Under the pieces are notes generated by a model that saw only the letters and a list, made by a program, of their open reading frames with translations, did not search any database and was not told the origin of the DNA. A program made the translations under genes and the position numbers. A stretch of DNA of 11,879 nt, from positions 1-11,879 of the forward strand of contig JBGTBQ010000320.1 of the NCBI GenBank assembly GCA_041749275.1, given 5' to 3'. This document shows positions 6,571 through 11,879 of this stretch, piece after piece. Every line of letters begins with the position of its first letter. Position 1 is the stretch's first letter. Source of the DNA: JBGTBQ01 sp041749275 (GTDB lineage: Bacteria; Acidobacteriota; Blastocatellia; Pyrinomonadales; Pyrinomonadaceae).

Positions 6571-6980
6571 AGAATGACGGCGTGTTGATGAAGCTTCCGC
6601 TTTAGCAGCCACGCTTTCATCCCTCATCCTGCATCCTTGCTTCTACTGGCATACCACGTGCTGATAAAGCGGTGCCCGGTAGGGAAAGCCGGGCAAAGCG
6701 AGGGTGAGTTGAGGCGATTCGCCCCGGAAATGGATTTTTAAGCCGGGCATTTCGCCGCATCTTTCCTCGACCGACTCACTCGGCGCGCACAGTCGGTACA
6801 AGCGAGTGAGAGGGAGCAAGGCGTCGTCTCGTTAATCTGGTCCGACGGTTGAAGACGCTACGTGTAACTCTCACTCGCGGTTCTTTTACTCTTGTAAGAT
6901 TCGTGCCCCATAGAGTCTCGACGAGAGACTGATAGCACCCGGCAAATAATTAGCTCACTTAAGAAAGGTTCGATCACGCC
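6571..6980 (+). other. 410-bp gene-free leader region before the protease, rich in competing complementary segments
   Basis: I find no plausible gene here. Several short perfect complements could form alternative helices. TGCCCGG (6673-6679) can pair with CCGGGCA at 6689-6695 or at 6743-6749, since AAGCCGGGCA is repeated at 6686 and 6740. CGAGTGAG (6803-6810) can pair with CTCACTCG at 6775-6782 or 6870-6877. ACCGACT (6770-6776) can pair with AGTCGGT (6791-6797), overlapping and competing with the second set. A further hairpin AGTCTC / GAGACT spans 6914-6930. AAGAAAGG at 6961-6968 is a modest ribosome-binding site 12 bases before the protease ATG. I match it to no known riboswitch and see no convincing promoter. 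Confidence 0.45.
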
Positions 6981-8861
6981 ATGAAACGATTCCCTCGATT
7001 TATTTACCTGACGCTCGGCGTCCTTCTGGTTTGCGGCGGCCTGAGTCTGCCCGCGGCCCGCACCTCCGCCGCGCACCTCGCGCGGAATGAGACGAAGGCG
7101 ACCCCAACTCGCAAGTCCGGAAAAAAGAAGAACAAGCTCTCTCTGGATTTGGCAAGCCAGATTGATTCAGCCAAGGGGCAGGGCCGCGTCAAAGTTATTA
7201 TCCAGTTTAAAGGCAAAACAAGCTCTCTGCTCAACCAACGCCTCGGACGTGGTGCTGTCAGATTCCGCGGCGACTTCCGCCAGCTCAAGGCCATCGCGGT
7301 CGAACTCCCGGCGCGACACGTGCGGGAGTTGGAGCAGTTCGATGAGGTCGCCCACATTTCACTCGACAAGAACGTGCGAGCTTCCGGCCACGTCATGCGG
7401 ACGACCGGCGCCGACGACGCACGCGCGGGGCAACCTCTCAACGACTCGAACAGCGGCAAAAATATCGGCATCGCCGTCATTGATTCGGGAGTTGACACCT
7501 CGCACCAGTCGTTCACGGATGGCAGTCAAACGCGCGTCACCTTCAGCAAGGATTTTACGGGCGAGGGGCGCACCGACGACCCTTACGGCCACGGCACGCA
7601 CGTCGCCTCGGCGGCAGCCGGCGGCGTGGACATTCATCAGGGGTTGTACGGCGGCATCGCGCCCGGCGCCGACATCGTCAATCTGCGCGTCCTCGATTCG
7701 CAGGGGGTAGGCACCGTCTCGAACCTGTTGAGCGCGCTCGATTGGGTGATGGCGAACCGCGCGGCCTACAAAATCCGCGTCGTCAACCTCAGCTTGGGAA
7801 CCGTCGCCGTTGATTCTTACCGCGACGACCCGGTGTGCCTCGCCGTGCGCCGTCTCGTAGACGCAGGCGTCGTCGTCTTCGCCGCCGCGGGTAACCTCGG
7901 CAAGGACGCCGACGACCAGAAAATCTACGGTTCTATCCACTCGCCGGGCATCGAGCCTTCGGCCATCACCGTCGGGGCCACGAATACCTTCCAGACCGAC
8001 ACGCGCGGCGACGACCGCGTGACGACCTTCAGCTCGCGCGGCCCGACCCGCGGCCACTGGACGGACGAAGCGGGCGTCAAGCACTTCGACCACCTTCTCA
8101 AACCGGAGATCGTCGCCCCCGGCAACCGCGTCGTCGGGGCCGCGGCTATCAACAACCGGATCGTGACGACGCACGCGGAACTCGACATCATACCGGGCGC
8201 GCCCGCAAACCAGCGGATGATGAAGTTGAGCGGCACCTCCGTCTCGTCGCCCGTCGCCGCCGGGGCCGCTGCTCTTATGCTTCAGGCCAACCCGAATCTC
8301 ACGCCGAACATGGTCAAGCTGATCCTGATGTACACGGCTGAGAAGTTGCCGGACGCGAACATCCTCGAACAGGGCGCGGGCCAGTTGAACGTCGAGGGCG
8401 CGGTGCGGCTCGCATCGCTCGTGAGAAGCGACCTCACCACGGCCACGCCGCTCGGCGCCCCGCTCCTCACGTCGTCCACCTCGCCCATTCCGCACTCGAC
8501 CGTCTCCGGTCACATCTTCCCGTGGGCCGAGCGTGTTCTCATGGGCCGCGTCAACACCGAGGGGGGCAACCTCATCACGCAGTATCAGAAGGTATATGAA
8601 CTGGGCCACCTGCTCGGCGACGGGATTCTGGTCGGCGACGGGATTCTGGTCGGCGATGGCATCCTCGTTGGCGACGGCATCCTCGTTGGCGACGGGATTC
8701 TGGTTGGTGATGGGATTCTGGTTGGCGACGGCATCCTCGTTGGCGACGGCATCCTCGTGACGGACGGCATTCTCGTTGGCGACGGGATTCTGGTCGGCGA
8801 TGGGATTCTCGTCGGCGACGGCATCCTCGTCGGCGACGACGACGAAGATGGGAATCCATAA
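6981..8861 (+). CDS. Secreted subtilisin-like serine protease (S8) with GDGILV-repeat tail
   Basis: A 626-residue preproprotease. Residues 1-31 are a signal peptide (basic MKRFPRF, hydrophobic LTLGVLLVCGGLSL, likely signal peptidase I site near TSAA). Residues 65-135 look like an I9-type propeptide (GRVKVIIQFKG ... AHISLDKNV). The catalytic domain holds the complete triad: D168 in AVIDSGVD, H204 in GHGTHVAS, S420 in GTSVSSPVAAG, with oxyanion N305 in AAAGN. It should be an active endopeptidase working outside the cytoplasm. After the catalytic domain comes a linker (about 480-545), then 12 tandem GDGILV hexapeptides and an acidic end GDDDEDGNP. I recall similar DGILVG tails on S8 proteases of Acidobacteriota; their role is unknown to me. 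Cys18 lies in LLVC, but V at -1 argues against a lipoprotein. The gene is monocistronic by its surroundings, ending 34 bp before a strong hairpin. Confidence 0.93.
   Translation: MKRFPRFIYLTLGVLLVCGGLSLPAARTSAAHLARNETKATPTRKSGKKKNKLSLDLASQIDSAKGQGRVKVIIQFKGKTSSLLNQRLGRGAVRFRGDFRQLKAIAVELPARHVRELEQFDEVAHISLDKNVRASGHVMRTTGADDARAGQPLNDSNSGKNIGIAVIDSGVDTSHQSFTDGSQTRVTFSKDFTGEGRTDDPYGHGTHVASAAAGGVDIHQGLYGGIAPGADIVNLRVLDSQGVGTVSNLLSALDWVMANRAAYKIRVVNLSLGTVAVDSYRDDPVCLAVRRLVDAGVVVFAAAGNLGKDADDQKIYGSIHSPGIEPSAITVGATNTFQTDTRGDDRVTTFSSRGPTRGHWTDEAGVKHFDHLLKPEIVAPGNRVVGAAAINNRIVTTHAELDIIPGAPANQRMMKLSGTSVSSPVAAGAAALMLQANPNLTPNMVKLILMYTAEKLPDANILEQGAGQLNVEGAVRLASLVRSDLTTATPLGAPLLTSSTSPIPHSTVSGHIFPWAERVLMGRVNTEGGNLITQYQKVYELGHLLGDGILVGDGILVGDGILVGDGILVGDGILVGDGILVGDGILVGDGILVTDGILVGDGILVGDGILVGDGILVGDDDEDGNP
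8616..8831 (+). repeat. 18-bp in-frame minisatellite, 12 units encoding GDGILV
   Basis: Twelve consecutive 18-base units, all GDGILV except unit 9, which is TDGILV. Two synonymous codon types alternate: GGG-ATT-CTG (units 1, 2, 5, 6, 10) and GGC-ATC-CTC (units 3, 4, 7, 8, 12). Units 9 and 11 are mixtures. Units 1, 2 and 10 are identical, as are 4 and 7, which suggests block duplication and exchange between units. Confidence 0.97.
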
Positions 8862-8884
8862 TCGTCTTCAATCCGCGTCTGGAG

Positions 8885-8959
8885 ATTAACGCTCCGGCGG
8901 GGCGGAACAACAGATGTTCCGCCCCGCCGACGCTGTGTCAGCGAGAAATTAACGCTCCG
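8885..8959. repeat. 12-bp direct repeats flanking a strong hairpin
   Basis: ATTAACGCTCCG occurs at 8885-8896 and again at 8948-8959, either side of the 35-bp palindrome at 8895-8929. The spacing between copies is 51 bp. This may be the duplicated flank of a small palindromic insertion, or part of the terminator region. Confidence 0.6.
8895..8929 (+). terminator. Strong hairpin after the protease gene, probable terminator
   Basis: Perfect 15-bp arms CGGCGGGGCGGAACA (8895-8909) and its complement (8915-8929) with a 5-base loop ACAGA, 34 bp after the protease stop. There is no T-run on either side, so intrinsic termination is uncertain, but the stem is very stable. Confidence 0.5.
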
Positions 8960-9021
8960 CGGTTATCAAGGTTTCGTGCCCGGCGGCGCTCGAAATTCAC
9001 TTTGCGGGAAGTCTGGAAAAG

Positions 9022-10989
9022 ATGAACAAGCAGCGATTTACGGAGCCATTCATGTGGGCGGTCATTGCCGCCGGCGCGGTCATGTGCGGCGTCTCCGCCG
9101 CGCGGCTCGATGTCGGCGCGAGCCTCGACCTGCGCTTCTTGCTGTTCGCTCTCATCACCATCACCTACGGCTCACGCCTCGGCATCAATATTCCGCGCAT
9201 CAACAGCGAGGTGACGGTCTCCGACACCTTTATTTTTCTCTCGCTGTTGCTCTACGGCGGCGAAGCAACAGTGCTGCTGGGCGCCGTCGAGGCTTTTGTG
9301 TCGAGCTTCCGCATTACCCGGAGGCCGGTCACTATCCTCTTCAATTCGAGCGTCATGGCCGGCTCGGTCTTTTTGTCGGCGGCGGCGCTGCGCCTCTGTT
9401 GCGGCGAGATCACGTTGCTCCCGCGCGGCGCGTACTCAGGCCACTATATTGCGGCGCTCGCCCTCTTGGCCGCGGTGCACTACGCCGTCAACTCGGGCCT
9501 CGCCGCCGTGCGCGGCGCGCTCAAGACAGGGCAGTCCGTCTGGGCGATGTGGAAGAACAACTATCTGTGGACGGCGTTGACCTGCTTCGCCGGAGCCTCG
9601 TCCGCGGGCATCATCGCCAAGTTCGTGAATGTCTTCGGGGTCTACGCCATCGGCGGAATCCTGCCGATCATCGGCGTCATCTACATCACCTACCGGATGT
9701 ACCTGACCAACCTCGAAGCCGCCGCCGAACAGGCCGAGCAGGCCAGAGCGCACGTCGAAGAACTGTCGCATTACATCGCCGAGCAGGAACGCATCCGCGA
9801 GCATTGCATGCAGATGGAGAAGATGTCGGCTTTGGGCGAACTGGCCTCGGGCGTGGCGCACAACTTCAACAATACGCTGGCCGCGATTTTGGGCCGCGCC
9901 GAATTGCTCCAAGCGCAGACCTCCGACCCGAAGGCGCGGCGCGGTCTGGCGATCATCGCGCAGTCGGCGCGAGACGGCGCGCGCACCGTCCGCCGCATTC
10001 AGGACTTCGCGCGCCAACGCCGGCAACAGGACTTCACGCTGGTCGCGGTTGAACGGCTGCTCGCGGATGCGTGCGAGATCACGCTCCCGCGCTGGAAGGA
10101 TCGCGCCGAGGCCGAGGGCGCGCACATCAAATTCTCCCTGCACGCCAATACGAACGTGCTCGTCAACGGCGACGCCGCGGAACTGCGCGACGTGCTGGTC
10201 AACATGATCTTCAACGCCGTGGACGCGATGCCGGCGGGCGGCAGCCTCGCGCTCTCGTGCGAGGAGCACGGCGACCGGATCGTCATCTTCCTCAGCGACA
10301 CCGGCGTGGGGATGACCGCGGGCGTGCGCTCGCGCATCTTCGATCCGTTTTTCTCGACAAAGGGCGGGGCGGGGATGGGCCTCGGCCTCGCCGTCAGTTA
10401 CAGCGTCATCCACCGCCACGAAGGGACTATCGAAGTCGAATCGGAGCCGGGGCGCGGCTCGACCTTCCGCATTGCGCTCCCCGTGGCGGGGCGGGTCTCG
10501 GTCGCCAACCATCTGGGCAGCGACGCACAACCAACCGACAATGGGCCTGTGGTGAACGACATGAAACAAATACTTGTGGTAGACGACGAAGCGCCCGTGC
10601 GCGAACTGTTGTGCGAGATTCTGGAGGAGGCGGGCTGCGAGCCGGTGATGGCCTGCGGCGGCGAAGAAGCGCTGAGGCTCTTCGAGCCGGGACGCTTCGA
10701 CGCCATCTTCACGGACATCGGCATGCCCGGCATGAACGGCTGGGAGTTGGCGCGCGTCCTGCGCCAACTCGATTCCACGGTTCCGCTCGCGGTCATCACG
10801 GGCTGGGGCGACATCGTGAGCGCCGCGCAGAAAGACGAAGCGCGTGTAAACTGGCTGCTGACAAAGCCCTTCTCGATGGAGCAGATCATCCGGATCGTGG
10901 GCGAGATCGCCGAGAGACGGACGCCCTACGGCGACGGCGCGGCGACCTATTCCACAGAGGCCGCCGGGGCCGCGAAGCTCTGCGCTTGA
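9022..10989 (+). CDS. Membrane hybrid sensor histidine kinase with C-terminal receiver domain
   Basis: A 655-residue sensor. Residues 1-228 hold about seven or eight hydrophobic segments (for example 10-26, 37-51, 105-125, 138-162, 178-200, 206-227) with a conserved-looking VSDTFIFLSLLLYGGEA loop. This is an integral-membrane sensory module of MASE-like style that I cannot name. A charged coiled coil follows (about 229-268). The HisKA domain has phospho-acceptor H280 in SGVAHNFNN. The ATPase domain has an N-box with N398 (NAVDAM), G1 box DTGVGM (D426), F-box FDPFFSTKGG and G2 GMGLGLA. From residue 514 a full receiver domain follows: acidic D521/D522, phospho-acceptor D565 in FTDIGMPG, T593 and K615 in TKPF. 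No HPt or output domain is present, so the phosphoryl group may pass to a partner elsewhere or the receiver may tune kinase activity. The start ATG has only a weak GGAA-type ribosome-binding site. Confidence 0.92.
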   Translation: MNKQRFTEPFMWAVIAAGAVMCGVSAARLDVGASLDLRFLLFALITITYGSRLGINIPRINSEVTVSDTFIFLSLLLYGGEATVLLGAVEAFVSSFRITRRPVTILFNSSVMAGSVFLSAAALRLCCGEITLLPRGAYSGHYIAALALLAAVHYAVNSGLAAVRGALKTGQSVWAMWKNNYLWTALTCFAGASSAGIIAKFVNVFGVYAIGGILPIIGVIYITYRMYLTNLEAAAEQAEQARAHVEELSHYIAEQERIREHCMQMEKMSALGELASGVAHNFNNTLAAILGRAELLQAQTSDPKARRGLAIIAQSARDGARTVRRIQDFARQRRQQDFTLVAVERLLADACEITLPRWKDRAEAEGAHIKFSLHANTNVLVNGDAAELRDVLVNMIFNAVDAMPAGGSLALSCEEHGDRIVIFLSDTGVGMTAGVRSRIFDPFFSTKGGAGMGLGLAVSYSVIHRHEGTIEVESEPGRGSTFRIALPVAGRVSVANHLGSDAQPTDNGPVVNDMKQILVVDDEAPVRELLCEILEEAGCEPVMACGGEEALRLFEPGRFDAIFTDIGMPGMNGWELARVLRQLDSTVPLAVITGWGDIVSAAQKDEARVNWLLTKPFSMEQIIRIVGEIAERRTPYGDGAATYSTEAAGAAKLCA

Positions 10990-11144
10990 CCTCCCGCCGG
11001 CCCGCGCCCCCCGCGCGCACACCCCGCCGTCGCCGTGTTCAAACGACAGCGAGCGCCAAAAACCAGAGACCACACCTCAGCGGCTCACGACCGATTGGAA
11101 AGGGCTTTGAACGAGAGCCTGTTAGGCCAAGGGAAAGGAAAGTT

Positions 11145-11237
11145 GTGGGTCAGGTTTGAGTTCAAGCTTGAGCTTGCTTCTTGTCAAACAGCAACCTCAA
11201 AGTTGAACTCAGAACTCATGTTTCCTAACTGACCCAC
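11145..11237. repeat. 93-bp unit with nested terminal inverted repeats over the hsdS 3' end
   Basis: The outer arms are GTGGGTCAG (11145-11153) and CTGACCCAC (11229-11237); the inner arms are TGAGTTCAA (11157-11165) and TTGAACTCA (11203-11211), all perfect. A smaller palindrome CAAGCTTGAGCTTG lies inside at 11163-11176. The unit contains the hsdS stop codon and encodes that protein's last residues. It is AT-richer than the DNA to its left. It may be a bidirectional termination structure between convergent genes or a miniature insertion. Confidence 0.55.
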
Positions 11238-11879
11238 TACTCGGATTCGCGTTGGATTTTCTCTTGTCCGGCGCGCGGGTTTGTCCGGCTGTGAGGGAGT
11301 CGAGCAAGCGCCGGACGGCGGCTTTCATCAAACGCTCGCCGTCCGTCTCCGTCTGGCGCAGTTTGGCTTCGAGTTCGTCGCAGAGCGCCATGAGTTGATT
11401 GACTTTGGCGACGATGCGTTTTTGTTCTTCAAGCGGCGCGACAGGAACGGGAGTCATCTTCAGCTCTCTTCCTGAGATGCCCACTTGTCCAGCCGTTGTC
11501 TTTAGTTGTTTCTCAATGAAGAGGCGAGATACACCTGTATTAATAGCGATTGAAACAAATTCCGGTATTAAGCCATCTGGAATCAAACAGCCTCGAATCA
11601 GCTTGTCGGGGTGAATTAACGTTTCTTGATGCGGCGGGACAACTCCACATATACCAACAAAGTCCCGATTACCACTGTACCTCGTAAACAATAAGTCACT
11701 GGCATGAATCTTAAAATCTTTATAGCTCTCAGGTGCTTCAGGTAAGTAACGATACTCTTCAATGTTCACAGCATTGGGTCTAAGTGCGCTGATACGAAGG
11801 ATGCGAGAGTTTCCTACTGTCTGCGGCGGTATCGCTATTCCATTTCGCAAAGAAGTAAGAATCTCGTTAAGTCTTGTCC
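11209..11879 (-). CDS. hsdS: Type I restriction-modification specificity subunit HsdS, C-terminal part
   Basis: 222 residues are visible on the minus strand, with the N-terminus beyond the right edge. The segment opens RLNEILTSLRNGIAIPP and continues ILRISALRPNAVN, the usual opening of an HsdS target-recognition domain, and includes the DLLFTRYSGN strand. It then passes through the boundary TAGQVGISGRELKMTPVPVAPLEEQKRIVAKV into the conserved helical spacer (NQLMALCDELEAKLRQTETD). HsdS reads the DNA target and holds HsdM and HsdR in the complex; neither partner is in the window. What is visible is probably the second recognition domain plus its terminal coiled coil. Base composition drops sharply over the recognition domain compared with the rest of the window, as expected of a swapped or transferred module. 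The last eight residues (GSVRKHEF) and the stop are encoded by an inverted-repeat unit. An apparent start at 11850 is an internal TTG (Leu), not the true start. Confidence 0.9.
   Translation of the reverse strand, partial: TRLNEILTSLRNGIAIPPQTVGNSRILRISALRPNAVNIEEYRYLPEAPESYKDFKIHASDLLFTRYSGNRDFVGICGVVPPHQETLIHPDKLIRGCLIPDGLIPEFVSIAINTGVSRLFIEKQLKTTAGQVGISGRELKMTPVPVAPLEEQKRIVAKVNQLMALCDELEAKLRQTETDGERLMKAAVRRLLDSLTAGQTRAPDKRKSNANPSSGSVRKHEF

Noticed and set aside
6660..6720. c-di-GMP or cobalamin riboswitch suggested by GGGCAAAGC and GGGAAAGC patches
   Set aside because: The remaining conserved blocks and their order do not fit either class as I know them.
7026..7037. Lipobox at LLVC in the protease signal peptide
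   Set aside because: Position -1 is Val instead of Gly/Ala/Ser, and a normal signal peptidase I site near residue 31 is present.
7359..8609. 416-codon open frame on the minus strand
   Set aside because: It is antisense to the S8 protease with its complete triad. The composition is that of a GC-driven shadow, with no domain and no ribosome-binding site.
8585..8824. Minus-strand frame reading as a regular MPSPTRIPSPTR repeat protein
   Set aside because: It is the reverse complement of the GDGILV tract; the regularity comes entirely from the 18-bp repeat.
8616..8831. CRISPR array
   Set aside because: The repeats are directly tandem, 18 bp, in frame with the protease, and have no spacers.
10561..10989. 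Separate response-regulator gene starting at the internal ATG 10561
   Set aside because: It is in frame with the kinase with no stop between and no Shine-Dalgarno before the ATG. A fused hybrid kinase is simpler, though internal initiation is not excluded.
9436..11073. 545-codon open frame on the minus strand
   Set aside because: It lies opposite the histidine kinase, whose H, N, G and receiver motifs are all intact. The reverse frame is Arg/Ala/His-rich with no recognisable domain, an effect of high GC at third codon positions.

Overview
The window is GC-rich (roughly 60-65% by eye over most of its length) and reads as chromosomal DNA of an environmental bacterium. Two gene types point to Acidobacteriota, probably the Blastocatellia: a cytosolic Ser/Thr kinase fused to a TolB-like domain and TPRs, and a secreted subtilase ending in a run of GDGILV hexapeptides. 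This placement is an inference from gene style; no rRNA or other marker gene is present.

Layout. Positions 1-1460, minus strand: a SAM-dependent methyltransferase that runs off the left edge, a VOC (glyoxalase-fold) protein, and a possible 49-residue ORF behind a promoter-like sequence. Positions 1697-1930, plus: a small glutaredoxin-like protein with a CPYC site. Its TGA is followed by three sense codons, a TAA and a hairpin, so it may be a C-terminal selenoprotein. Positions 1962-2105: a promoter and leader built from nested inverted repeats. Positions 2106-5723: the 1205-residue kinase, whose TPR half is an exact-period tandem duplication. Positions 5730-5779: a 22-bp-stem palindrome. Positions 5791-6570: a PPP-type metallophosphatase. 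Positions 6571-6980: a gene-free stretch with competing complementary segments. Positions 6981-8861: the S8 protease. Positions 8885-8959: a strong hairpin between 12-bp direct repeats. Positions 9022-10989: a membrane hybrid histidine kinase with a C-terminal receiver. Positions 11209-11879, minus: the C-terminal part of a type I restriction specificity subunit (HsdS), in a visibly AT-richer segment, with a 93-bp inverted-repeat unit across its stop codon.

How the genes may work together: the kinase and phosphatase are adjacent, co-directional and could form a reversible Ser/Thr phosphorylation pair. The histidine kinase is a separate two-component input whose output is not in the window. 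The secreted protease stands alone with its own long upstream region. The HsdS fragment marks the edge of a restriction-modification locus to the right. The item most worth follow-up is the possible selenocysteine codon and SECIS-like hairpin at 1916-1961.
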